A DNA stretch of 64,000 bases from Lysinibacillus sphaericus (GTDB lineage: Bacteria; Bacillota; Bacilli; Bacillales_A; Planococcaceae), in the NCBI RefSeq assembly GCF_001629735.1, contig NZ_CP015224.1, positions 2,046,001 to 2,110,000 of the forward strand. The letters are read 5' to 3'. Numbering within the stretch: position 1 is the first letter of the stretch; the number at the start of each line of letters is the position of its first letter. The notes below the pieces were generated by a model. The model saw nothing but the letters and a program-made list of their open reading frames with translations. It made no database searches and had not been told where the DNA came from. Both the position numbers and the translations under genes were made by a program. Positions 9,706-18,239 of the stretch are shown piece after piece.

Positions 9706-10449
9706 TTATAGCATTTGTTTTTTCCATTGTCTTAACACATCATTCGATTTCACAAGATCCATTTTCAAGGTGATTTGCTTTGTAGAACAGCGTTTTTCAG
9801 CTCTCTCCCAAGCCTCCTCTAAAGCAGGTAAATAGCTTAAATTTTTTGTAGTAGCTACAAGCTGTAAAAAAATATTACCTTGAATATAGTGCCAGCGAGG
9901 ATTCATACCATCTAGCTTTATAGCCTCCTCAATTAGTCTAAGTGCTAAATAAGGGCTTCCCTCATGACGATTTAAAAATTGAGCAAAAGCACCCCAATAC
10001 AGACCTTTGTTAGGCTGTAATTTAATAGCCTCTGCAAATTGAACCATCGCTTTGTCTTGTTCTTTAGTAAGGACGTAATATTCAGCCATCGTATAATAAG
10101 CGTTTGCCTGTGCTTCAATGGGTCCTGCTAATAATTCTTCTATTACTTTCCCAAACTGTTCATCATCTTGAGTACCGATATAGGCTGTAAGAACATCTCG
10201 CTCTGGGTACGAACCATCTGTACGTTCTTTACTTTGCATTATTTTTTCATCAGTCGTTTCAGGCATATCGGCATATCCATTTGCCTCCAGTAATGCAACA
10301 TGTTGCTGAATAAGTTGATGGGTCTCGTCAGTTAAATTTATTTGGCTGGCAAGTATCTCCTTTGCTAGCTGGTAGCTCTCTTTTACTTGACCACTTAAAA
10401 ATAAGTCATTTATTTGCTGTACTTGCTCATCCATTTGTTTTACCACCAT
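9706..10449 (-). CDS. Tetratricopeptide-repeat protein
   Basis: A soluble protein of 247 residues. Repeats in the middle (residues ~110-200) fit the TPR pattern: YYTMAEYYVLTKEQDKAMVQ is followed by an AEAIKLQPN linker, and AEAIKL/EEAIKLDG repeats mark consecutive helices. The N-terminal part is helical and acidic. A role as a protein-interaction scaffold is the family expectation; the partner is unknown. GGTGAGG precedes the ATG. It lies downstream of the chemoreceptor gene on the same strand, with a short gap. Confidence 0.8.
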   Translation of the reverse strand: MVVKQMDEQVQQINDLFLSGQVKESYQLAKEILASQINLTDETHQLIQQHVALLEANGYADMPETTDEKIMQSKERTDGSYPERDVLTAYIGTQDDEQFGKVIEELLAGPIEAQANAYYTMAEYYVLTKEQDKAMVQFAEAIKLQPNKGLYWGAFAQFLNRHEGSPYLALRLIEEAIKLDGMNPRWHYIQGNIFLQLVATTKNLSYLPALEEAWERAEKRCSTKQITLKMDLVKSNDVLRQWKKQML

Positions 10450-10536
10450 TAAATCCTCACCTTCACTAAAAGAAAAATCTTATGGATAGTGTACCATCTT
10501 AGACAGGCAAGCAAAAGATAACTTATCCTAATTTTT

Positions 10537-12252
10537 CTACAATTCTTTTAATTTAAATGCTTTTACGTGTTGCTCTAGTGTATGTGCCATATGGGTCGTT
10601 TCATTCGAACTTTGTGCAACCTCATCAATACTTGCTGTTGTTTGCTGGGCTGCTAAGGTAATTCTATTCATGGCTTCCTCAATGTCTCTAATGGATTCTG
10701 TTAGTTGTTGTATCATCTGGACAATTTGAGCTGACTTTTCATTTTCAGCAGTCACTGCATGAGAAATACTTATTATTTCCTCAACTGTCTTCGCTACAGC
10801 GCTTGAAATATTTCCTAAGGATTGTGCTGTCAAACCAACTGTCTCTGTTCCTTTTTCAATATATTGCGTATTATCATTCGTTGATGACATCACTTGCTGA
10901 ACATGTTTCAGCATATCCTGAATAAGCTGTTCAACCTGTAATACTTCTGCATTGGACTGCTCTGCTAGCTTTCGCACCTCCTCAGCAACAATCGCAAAGC
11001 CTTTTCCATGCTCTCCTGCCCTAGCCGCCTCGATAGAAGCATTCAGGGCTAGTAAATTCGTTTGTGATGCAATACTAGCAATCGATGTTGTAATTGCCTG
11101 TATTTTAGCAGCAGACGTAACTAAGTTTTCAACAGTATGCTTTACTTCATCTGAACCACTTTGAATCGATGCCATATCATTGTTTATATCTTTGGCTAGC
11201 CTTTCTCCATCTGTTGCTAGTTTCATAGTTTCTCGTGCATTATGAGCACTATCAGTAGCATTGTTCTGGATTACCTGCAAGTCCTTAGCTAAGGAGGTTA
11301 ACACTTCGGTAGCATTTTCAGCGTGATGCATACCTGCCGTCACAGTGCTTGTTACTTCTTCGATATTATGAGCGACCTCTTGAATTGTGTTCGTCATATC
11401 GTTTAAGGTGCAAGCGGTTTCATCTGCATTATTAGCAAGTGTATTAGAGGTAGAACGCATGGTCATGATCATACTTTGCAGGCTAGCTGTCATACGATTT
11501 AATGTCTTCGCTAAATCCTCAACCTCATCCTTGCTGTTTATTTTTGTTTCCGCTACCGCTAAATTGCCATTTGCAATTTCTTTGGCTTGTTGAATAAGGA
11601 CACTAATTGGCTTCACTTTTCGCCGGATTAAAAACCCTGTAATAATTGAAGCAATTAGCACAGGGAAAATACTAATTAATATGCCGCTCCGAACAACATC
11701 CCATGTACGTTCCTTAACAATATTGGCATCAAAATCGATGACACTGATGGCAATAATCTCTTTACTCGAATCGTGGTCTTTGAAAACGGGGGCATAGCCT
11801 GATAAGCGATCCATGCCAGCAAATGTATAGGGCTGAGAATAAGTTGGATGCTTATCTTGTAACAGCCTATCAATCGCCTCTTTATCAAGATAGAAAGAAT
11901 CCCCAGGTGCAAAACCTTTCTCGGCTAAATGGTCATCCAGCGCTAACAATGTTCCATCAAGGGACAGAATATATTGAGTTTGAAAAATATCTTTGTGTCC
12001 AGTTGTCCAGTTTAAATCATTCCCAATACGTTCCCGAGCAGCCTGGTCCCCACGCATGGCCTTGTCCATCTGCTCAGGAGATAATAAACCGGTTGTAATA
12101 TTGGCACATCCATATGCCTCCACACCAGCAGCATCATACAGTTTATTGTAAGCAGTTATGTATGTAGCGAACGATGTAATCCCTAGCATGACCACTAAAA
12201 TACCAGCAATAATCGTTCCAAGTTGAAAAGTTAATGAATTTCGTAATTTCAC
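10537..12252 (-). CDS. Methyl-accepting chemotaxis protein
   Basis: A transmembrane chemoreceptor of 571 residues: first membrane segment at ~9-32, an extracytoplasmic Cache-like sensor domain of ~150 residues, second membrane segment at ~190-208, a HAMP domain ([20 protein letters not shown]), then a long coiled-coil signalling domain. The highly conserved hairpin tip that contacts CheA/CheW is intact ([36 protein letters not shown]). The ligand is unknown. No chemotaxis operon is adjacent, although a CheW-like gene lies 3 kb away. It is monocistronic. Confidence 0.95.
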   Translation of the reverse strand: MKLRNSLTFQLGTIIAGILVVMLGITSFATYITAYNKLYDAAGVEAYGCANITTGLLSPEQMDKAMRGDQAARERIGNDLNWTTGHKDIFQTQYILSLDGTLLALDDHLAEKGFAPGDSFYLDKEAIDRLLQDKHPTYSQPYTFAGMDRLSGYAPVFKDHDSSKEIIAISVIDFDANIVKERTWDVVRSGILISIFPVLIASIITGFLIRRKVKPISVLIQQAKEIANGNLAVAETKINSKDEVEDLAKTLNRMTASLQSMIMTMRSTSNTLANNADETACTLNDMTNTIQEVAHNIEEVTSTVTAGMHHAENATEVLTSLAKDLQVIQNNATDSAHNARETMKLATDGERLAKDINNDMASIQSGSDEVKHTVENLVTSAAKIQAITTSIASIASQTNLLALNASIEAARAGEHGKGFAIVAEEVRKLAEQSNAEVLQVEQLIQDMLKHVQQVMSSTNDNTQYIEKGTETVGLTAQSLGNISSAVAKTVEEIISISHAVTAENEKSAQIVQMIQQLTESIRDIEEAMNRITLAAQQTTASIDEVAQSSNETTHMAHTLEQHVKAFKLKEL

Positions 12253-12458
12253 GATTCATCTTCTCCCCCTTTCTTGTAATAATCTAAAAATTTTCCCCTT
12301 ATTTTTTCATCATACTATAAAAAGATGTATTTAAAAAGCATCTTTATTTTTTCTAAAGAAACAAAAACATTGGATAAAAGTTCTGAATTATGCAATAATT
12401 GGGGTTCACTAACTTAATTATGAGGCATTCAATAAATCATCTACTAGGGGGGCTTACA

Positions 12459-12665
12459 ATGAATAAACGTTTTCATTTTGTATCGCTTATTACTGGAAAT
12501 TTGCTAACAATAGGAGCTATCTTCATTTATGCTATGCAAAGCCAAGTACATGTAGCCCTCAGTACGTATGGACTAGTAATGGGATTTCTAAGTACATTAC
12601 TTGTGATTTTCTTTTATGTATGGGGAGATGAAAAGCAACAAATATCAAGTCGATTTTTAAAATAA
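12459..12665 (+). CDS. Small two-helix membrane protein, unknown function
   Basis: A protein of 68 residues starting at an ATG with a GGGGGG-type ribosome binding site 7 nt upstream; an upstream in-frame ATG at 12399 lacks such a site. Two membrane segments (ITGNLLTIGAIFIYAM and YGLVMGFLSTLLVIFFYVW) are joined by a short loop, and the tail is charged. I do not recognise a family. Confidence 0.6.
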   Translation: MNKRFHFVSLITGNLLTIGAIFIYAMQSQVHVALSTYGLVMGFLSTLLVIFFYVWGDEKQQISSRFLK

Positions 12666-12892
12666 AAAGAGTGATGCTCAGTTCTGATGTTTCAAGCAAT
12701 GATGTCCCTTGCTACCTTTGTAGAACAGGGATTTTTCCATGTTTTCCAGGCTATTTCATTATGATTACGTCTAATTGATGTAGAAAAATTAAATTTTTTG
12801 TAGAAAATTTTAAAACAATGATTGAGTACTATATCAAATTTCTGTATAATCAGCTTGTTTGACAATACTTTTATGAACTTGGGGGTAGACAA

Positions 12893-14122
12893 TTGGGTAA
12901 AGCATTGATTATCGGAGCTGGCGGAGTTGCCAGTGTTGTGGTACACAAGTGTGTTCAAAATTCGGACGTATTTGAGGAAATTTGTATCGCAAGTAGAACT
13001 GTTTCAAAATGTGACGCTCTAAAAGAAAAACTAGACGGCGGAAAAACAAAAATTCATACTGCACAGGTAGACGCAGATAATACAGAAGAGGTTATTGAGC
13101 TTATTAAAGCTTTTGGACCAGATGTAGTGATTAACGTTGCCCTACCTTATCAGGACTTAACGATTATGGATGCTTGCTTAGCGACAGGTGTGCACTATGT
13201 GGATACTGCAAACTACGAGCCACCTGAGACGGCAAAATTTGAATATAAATGGCAATGGGCTTATAAAGAAAAGTTTGAAAAAGCTGGCTTAACTGCATTA
13301 CTTGGTAGCGGTTTTGACCCAGGTGTAACAGGGGTTTTCACAGCTCATGCGCAAAAACATGAATTTGATGAAATCCACTATATTGATATTGTGGATGCAA
13401 ATGCAGGAGATCATGGTTATCATTTCGCAACAAACTTCAACCCAGAAATTAACATTCGTGAAATTACTGCGAATGGTCGTTACTGGAAAGAAGGCGAGTG
13501 GGTTGAAACAGCACCACTTGAGAAAAAAGAAGTTTATAACTTACCAGAAATCGGACCAAAAGATATTTACCTTCTATACCATGAAGAGCTTGAATCACTT
13601 GCAAAAAATATTAAAGGTTTAAAACAAATCCGCTTCTGGATGACGTTCTCTGAAAAATACTTAACACACTTAAAAGTATTAGAAAACGTTGGTATGACAT
13701 CTATCGAGCCAATCGAATTTGAAGGTCAAATGATTCAACCAATCCACTTCCTAAAAGCGGTGTTACCAGACCCAGCTTCTCTAGGACCTCGCACAAAAGG
13801 TAAAACAAATATCGGTTGTATCATTCGCGGTCTAAAAGACGGTCAAGAAAAAACGTATTATGTGTACAACGTATGTGACCACGAAGAATGCTATAACGAA
13901 GTGGGGTCACAAGCGATTTCTTACACAACTGGCGTACCTGCTATGATTGGTGCAATGCTTGTAATGAACGGGGAATGGCGTAAACCAGGTGTTTGGAATG
14001 TAGAAGATTTCAATCCAGATCCATTCATGGATGCATTAAATAAATGGGGTCTACCATGGCAAGAAAGCCATAACCCAGAGTTACTTGACCTTGATTTAGA
14101 TGCAAAGGAATTAAGCCGATGA
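12893..14122 (+). CDS. Carboxy(nor)spermidine dehydrogenase/synthase, saccharopine dehydrogenase family
   Basis: Probably makes carboxyspermidine or carboxynorspermidine by NADPH-dependent reductive condensation of aspartate semialdehyde with putrescine or diaminopropane. The 409-residue protein starts with a Rossmann fingerprint (GKALIIGAGGVASVVVHKC) and carries the family stretches VALPYQDLTIMDACLATGVH and LLGSGFDPGVTGVFTAHAQK. A GGGGGT ribosome binding site points to the TTG start at 12893. The stop overlaps the start of the decarboxylase gene (ATGA), which strongly links the two enzymes. A true saccharopine (lysine) dehydrogenase would not have this partner. Confidence 0.9.
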   Translation: MGKALIIGAGGVASVVVHKCVQNSDVFEEICIASRTVSKCDALKEKLDGGKTKIHTAQVDADNTEEVIELIKAFGPDVVINVALPYQDLTIMDACLATGVHYVDTANYEPPETAKFEYKWQWAYKEKFEKAGLTALLGSGFDPGVTGVFTAHAQKHEFDEIHYIDIVDANAGDHGYHFATNFNPEINIREITANGRYWKEGEWVETAPLEKKEVYNLPEIGPKDIYLLYHEELESLAKNIKGLKQIRFWMTFSEKYLTHLKVLENVGMTSIEPIEFEGQMIQPIHFLKAVLPDPASLGPRTKGKTNIGCIIRGLKDGQEKTYYVYNVCDHEECYNEVGSQAISYTTGVPAMIGAMLVMNGEWRKPGVWNVEDFNPDPFMDALNKWGLPWQESHNPELLDLDLDAKELSR

Positions 14123-15258
14123 AACCAATTGATTTTTCAAAAGTTCCATCCCCTTCTTATGTAGTGGATGAGCGATTATTAACAAAAAATCTTGAGCTTT
14201 TAAAATCAATTCAAGATCGTACAGGCTGCCGTATATTACTAGCCCTGAAAGGATTCTCTATGCATTCAACATTCCCACTAGTAGGGGAATATTTAGCAGG
14301 CATTACAGCTAGCTCCCTGCATGAGGCCCGTCTAGGCTACGAAAAAATGGGCAAAGAAGTTCACGTTTATGCACCTGCTTATATTGAGCATGAAATGGAC
14401 GAGCTTCTAGGCTATGTGGATCACATTGTATTTAACTCATTTAACCAATGGGCTCAGTTCAAGGATAAAGTGAAATCTGCTGGTAAAACAATTGAATGTG
14501 GTATTCGTGTGAATCCTGAGTACTCTGAAATTGAAACAGCTCTTTACGATCCTTGCTATACGAATTCCCGTCTTGGAACGACTTTGGCTAACTTCGATAA
14601 ATCTCAACTTGACGGCATTGATGGCTTACACTTCCATGCAATGTGTGAACAAAACTCGGATACGTTAGAGCGTATTATTGAAGTAGTTGAAGAAAAATTT
14701 GGTGATGTCTTACATCAAATGAAATGGTTGAATTTCGGTGGTGGTCACCATATTACACGTGAAGATTATGATGTAGAGAAGCTTGTGAACATCATTAATT
14801 ATATCCAAGAAAAATATAACCTGCTTGTGTATTTAGAGCCAGGTGAAGCAGTGGCCCTTAATACTGGCTATTTAGTAGCTACAGTGTTAGATATTCAAAA
14901 AAATGGGATGGATCTTGCTATTTTAGATACGTCGGCAACATGTCATATGCCTGATGTACTTGAAATGCCATACCGTCCAATGATTATTGGTTCTGGTCAA
15001 GCTAATGAATTTGCCCACACGTACCGCTTGGGTGGACTAACATGTCTTGCTGGTGATGTTATAGGCGACTATTCATTTGAACAGCCATTAAAACCAGGAG
15101 ATCGTCTGGTATTTACGGATATGGCGCATTATTCCATGGTCAAAAACCATATGTTTAACGGTGTTAACCTACCTTCTATCGTTTCATACAATGATGAAGA
15201 AGGTATTAAAATTATTCGCGAATTCAAATTTGAAGACTACAGTGGTCGTCTTTCTTAA
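14119..15258 (+). CDS. nspC: Carboxynorspermidine/carboxyspermidine decarboxylase
   Basis: A PLP-dependent decarboxylase of the alanine-racemase fold (379 residues) that releases CO2 from carboxy(nor)spermidine to give (nor)spermidine. The PLP lysine is in LLALKGFSMHS near residue 40. Other fold-III landmarks are the HFHAMCEQ segment, the LNFGGGHHIT phosphate-binding glycine region and the LEPGEAV motif. It is coupled to the dehydrogenase by a 4-nt overlap and ends in a strong terminator. Together they form the alternative spermidine pathway that avoids decarboxylated S-adenosylmethionine. Which polyamine is made cannot be told from sequence. Confidence 0.92.
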   Translation: MKPIDFSKVPSPSYVVDERLLTKNLELLKSIQDRTGCRILLALKGFSMHSTFPLVGEYLAGITASSLHEARLGYEKMGKEVHVYAPAYIEHEMDELLGYVDHIVFNSFNQWAQFKDKVKSAGKTIECGIRVNPEYSEIETALYDPCYTNSRLGTTLANFDKSQLDGIDGLHFHAMCEQNSDTLERIIEVVEEKFGDVLHQMKWLNFGGGHHITREDYDVEKLVNIINYIQEKYNLLVYLEPGEAVALNTGYLVATVLDIQKNGMDLAILDTSATCHMPDVLEMPYRPMIIGSGQANEFAHTYRLGGLTCLAGDVIGDYSFEQPLKPGDRLVFTDMAHYSMVKNHMFNGVNLPSIVSYNDEEGIKIIREFKFEDYSGRLS

Positions 15259-15265
15259 GAACATG

Positions 15266-15302
15266 AAAAAGCCCTTCCGTTTTTTTGCAGGAAGGGCTTT
15301 TT
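15266..15302 (+). terminator. Terminator of the polyamine operon
   Basis: A 13-bp stem AAAAAGCCCTTCC/GGAAGGGCTTTTT with an 11-nt loop, 8 nt after the nspC stop, followed by further T residues. Confidence 0.92.
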
Positions 15303-15370
15303 TAGCTGTATAGTCTTCTAACTTTCAACGTTGTGATAGCCATATTGGGGTGTGTTCACAATTACATTCT

Positions 15371-15410
15371 AAAGGAAAACGTAGAAGCCTAAGCCTCTAC
15401 GTTTTCCTTT
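15371..15410 (-). terminator. Terminator palindrome that also encodes the CheW C-terminus
   Basis: A near-perfect inverted repeat (AAAGGAAAACGTAGA ... TCTACGTTTTCCTTT). The cheW stop codon at 15389-15391 lies in the loop, so the right arm is coding sequence for the last residues of CheW. On the minus strand the stem ends in CCTTT, a weak U tract. Confidence 0.65.
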
Positions 15411-15877
15411 TCATTCTCGAGCATTTTGTGTAAATAATTAATAATTTCACGTATTCCTTCTAATGAATTGACGAGTATTTTTGGGTCAACATACGTAATC
15501 ATTCGGTTTTCAAGATTAGCCACAGCTGTAAAGTAGCGAGTTTTACTATAATTCACAAGTCCTAACTGTTGAAGTATTGACTCATCTAAATCAAGAATTT
15601 CACGAGCTTCCGTAACAAGTAACCCATAGTTAACAACATCAGTATTCAATACAATTACCCGAGCAGTTGCTGTATTGGAAGAGCGATTATATAATATTCG
15701 TTCAAAGTCTAGAACAGGCACAAGTTCCCCACGAATTCTTGTAAAACCTAAAAGATAGTTAGGTAAGTGAGGAATAGGTGTTACCTGCTCTAATTTTTCA
15801 ATTGAAATCGCTTGCTCTACTGGCACTGCATATTCTTCTGTACCACAAGCAAAAACTACTGCTTTTACACTTTCCAT
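15389..15877 (-). CDS. CheW-domain chemotaxis coupling protein
   Basis: A 162-residue protein made of a single CheW domain: VKAVVFACGTEEYAVPVEQ at the start and the diagnostic LGFTRIRGELVPVLDF near residues 44-59. CheW proteins bridge chemoreceptors to the CheA kinase. Because no cheA or che operon is nearby, it may be a second coupling protein (CheV has an added receiver domain, which this one lacks). It lies 27 nt downstream of the peptidase gene on the same strand and may be cotranscribed with it. Confidence 0.9.
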   Translation of the reverse strand: MESVKAVVFACGTEEYAVPVEQAISIEKLEQVTPIPHLPNYLLGFTRIRGELVPVLDFERILYNRSSNTATARVIVLNTDVVNYGLLVTEAREILDLDESILQQLGLVNYSKTRYFTAVANLENRMITYVDPKILVNSLEGIREIINYLHKMLENEKENVEA

Positions 15878-15904
15878 ATGGTCACACCCTTCAAATTCAA
15901 CTCA

Positions 15905-17020
15905 TTATTTTTTGGCAGATTCTTTAACAATCTCAACTAGTAAATCTGCTAATTTCTCTAATTCTTCAACGGGAATTTTTTCATTTGTCGTATGAATATC
16001 CTCATACCCTACAGATAGATTAACGGTTGGGATACCAAAGCCTGCAATTACATTTGCGTCGGACCCTCCACCTGAAATTCCTAATGTAGGTGTACGATCT
16101 ATTTGACGTGCAGCAGCCATTGCCACTTGAACGACTTTGTCTGACTCGGTTACACGGAAACCTGGATACATAAGCTTCACTTCAACTTCAGCTCGTGCCC
16201 CTAATGATGCAGATACTTGTTCAAATGTTTCTTGCATATGCTTTGTTTGAGCATCTAATTTAGTTTTATCAATCGAACGCGCTTCAGCTAGAATCGTAAC
16301 TTCATCGCAAACAATGTTTGTCGCCTGTCCACCCTCAAATCGTCCAATATTGGCGGTTGTTTCTTCATCTAATCGACCTAGCTTCATTTGTGCAATACAT
16401 TTTGACGCGACTGTAATAGCTGAAATTCCTTTTTCTGGCGCAACACCAGCATGCGCAGTTTTACCGATAATCTTTGCGAAAATTTTAGCTTGGAACGGAG
16501 CTGCTGTGACGATACCTCCAACTTTACCATCACTATCCACAGCAAAGCCATATTTTGCTTTAATCATAGATGGGTCTAATTCTTTGGCACCAACAAGACC
16601 GCTTTCTTCACCAGCTGTAATAATAAACTCAATATCCCCGTGCTCAATATTTTGCTCTTTTAAGCGTTTGACCATTTCTAGTAATGCTGCTAGTCCAGCC
16701 TTATCGTCCGCACCTAAAATCGTTGTACCATCAGATACAATATAACCATCTTCACGTAATGATGGCTTTATGCCTTTACCAGGAACAACCGTATCCATAT
16801 GAGAGGTAAAATAGATTGGCTCAACATCTAATGTGCCTTTTAAAGTGGCAATAATATTGCCTGCACCATGTCCGTTACGTGTATGTGCGTCATCTTGGAC
16901 TACTGTAAATCCAAGTGCTGATAACTTATCGACTAATATTGGTGCAATTTCTTGTTCATATTTTGTTTCTGAATCAATCTGAACGAGCTCAAAAAACTCT
17001 TCCACTAAACGACTTGTCAT
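15905..17020 (-). CDS. M20-family tripeptidase (PepT/YqjE-like)
   Basis: A cytosolic zinc aminopeptidase of 371 residues. Metal ligands are visible in order: FTSHMDTVVPG (His and the catalytic Asp), ILGADDKAG (bridging Asp), ITAGEESGLVG (catalytic Glu pair) and FAVDSDG. The C-terminal TTNEKIPVEEL region carries the final histidine in GYEDIHTTNEK. The position just upstream of the propionyl-CoA carboxylase gene matches yqjE next to yqjD in B. subtilis. It probably cleaves short peptides; exact substrate preference is inferred from the family. Confidence 0.9.
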   Translation of the reverse strand: MTSRLVEEFFELVQIDSETKYEQEIAPILVDKLSALGFTVVQDDAHTRNGHGAGNIIATLKGTLDVEPIYFTSHMDTVVPGKGIKPSLREDGYIVSDGTTILGADDKAGLAALLEMVKRLKEQNIEHGDIEFIITAGEESGLVGAKELDPSMIKAKYGFAVDSDGKVGGIVTAAPFQAKIFAKIIGKTAHAGVAPEKGISAITVASKCIAQMKLGRLDEETTANIGRFEGGQATNIVCDEVTILAEARSIDKTKLDAQTKHMQETFEQVSASLGARAEVEVKLMYPGFRVTESDKVVQVAMAAARQIDRTPTLGISGGGSDANVIAGFGIPTVNLSVGYEDIHTTNEKIPVEELEKLADLLVEIVKESAKK

Positions 17021-17129
17021 GTTGTAAAACTCCCTTAGTTTACGTGTTTTTCCACGTTATAGTATAGGTATTATTTTAGCACAACGTCAGAAGAGTTGAA
17101 ATCATTCCACAACACTACCCACATAAAAA

Positions 17130-17153
17130 AGTCTGAGACATTCATCTCAGACT
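17130..17153 (-). terminator. Terminator of the coiled-coil gene
   Basis: A 9-bp stem AGTCTGAGA/TCTCAGACT with a 6-nt loop, followed on the minus strand by six T. It begins just after the stop codon at 17158. Confidence 0.88.
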
Positions 17154-17157
17154 CAGC

Positions 17158-18111
17158 TTAAGCATTCAAAATCGCTCCTTGCTCTTGTTCAATTGTTTGT
17201 AGATAGTTCGATGCTTTATGATGTTTATCCTGTAAACGCCAAATTGTATTATGTACATCATCTTGGATACGTGACACCTGTTCTCTTGCGGTTGAAATTT
17301 TGGAATGGACCGACCAAGCTGAAAAAAGATCATCGAAGAAGTAATCAGCAAATTTAACAAAACCATCTGTTTCGATCTGTAGTGTCTTGGTAGACATCAC
17401 ATGAACATCTAATAACTCATTATGAAAACGCTGTAACGCTATTTGGGCACTATGTATATAATTTTCTGAGTGATTAAGCGCATCATGTTTTAAGTGTGTT
17501 GCAATAATTCCACCGCCAAAAAATGTATCCCACGTCGAATATCCGTTAGCCGAATGGAGGGAAGCAGCTGCTTGCCCCAACTTTGTCAGAGCCACCTCCC
17601 CCGCCTCCTCTGCTTCTTGAATTTCAGCAATCAATTGCTTTGTGAGTAATTTTTCCTCAGCTAAATGCTCCAATCTCTGTGCTTGTATAGAATCATGCCT
17701 TTGTAAATAGCCCTTCTTTTTAGCGTGTATCTTCTGAAGCTCATCCTGTAATGCTATTTCATCAATCTGAGCTAATTTCTGGGTTACATGAAACTTATCT
17801 TCGCTTAAATCCATCTGCATTTTCTTCGCTTCTTTAATTTTTAATTCAAGCACTGCCGCTTTATCAATTTTCTCAGCCCGTAATTCATCCTGTTGCCCCG
17901 TCCAAGTCCGAATCATATTCATAAATGAGAAACCCTCTAATTTATGGAGCTTTGACCGAATTTGATCGAGTGCCCTAGAATGTTTATTGATTTCCTGTTG
18001 TGTATAGTCAATCTGCTTGTCAATTAACAGTCCTTGCTCGTTTAGCCTTGCCGATTTTCTTAGTTGTGTATGAATCTTTTCCTGCTCTTTTTGTAATTGC
18101 TTCCATTCCAT
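17158..18111 (-). CDS. Coiled-coil protein, unknown function
   Basis: A protein of 317 residues, nearly all predicted helix. Long heptad-rich stretches (KQLQKEQEKIHTQLRKSAR, DKQIDYTQQEINKHSRALDQ) flank a central less regular segment (YSTWDTFFGGGIIATHLKHD) that is the most likely conserved core. There is no signal peptide or membrane segment. I do not recognise a function. It is monocistronic, between the yqjE-like peptidase and the propionyl-CoA carboxylase gene, where B. subtilis has no such gene. Confidence 0.75.
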   Translation of the reverse strand: MEWKQLQKEQEKIHTQLRKSARLNEQGLLIDKQIDYTQQEINKHSRALDQIRSKLHKLEGFSFMNMIRTWTGQQDELRAEKIDKAAVLELKIKEAKKMQMDLSEDKFHVTQKLAQIDEIALQDELQKIHAKKKGYLQRHDSIQAQRLEHLAEEKLLTKQLIAEIQEAEEAGEVALTKLGQAAASLHSANGYSTWDTFFGGGIIATHLKHDALNHSENYIHSAQIALQRFHNELLDVHVMSTKTLQIETDGFVKFADYFFDDLFSAWSVHSKISTAREQVSRIQDDVHNTIWRLQDKHHKASNYLQTIEQEQGAILNA

Positions 18112-18202
18112 TCATATCAACTCCTTATATATCAGTACGGTTGAAAAAGAAAAATGTTTCAACTTTCATTGATTATCTGGCATACCAATTTTTGAAAAGT
18201 AA

Positions 18203-18232
18203 AAGCCTAGTAACTATATAGCTACTAGGCTT
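18203..18232 (-). terminator. Terminator of the epimerase-carboxylase operon
   Basis: A 10-bp stem AAGCCTAGTA/TACTAGGCTT lies 8 nt beyond the stop codon of the carboxylase gene and runs into TTTAC on the minus strand. Confidence 0.8.
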
Positions 18233-18239
18233 GGACATT

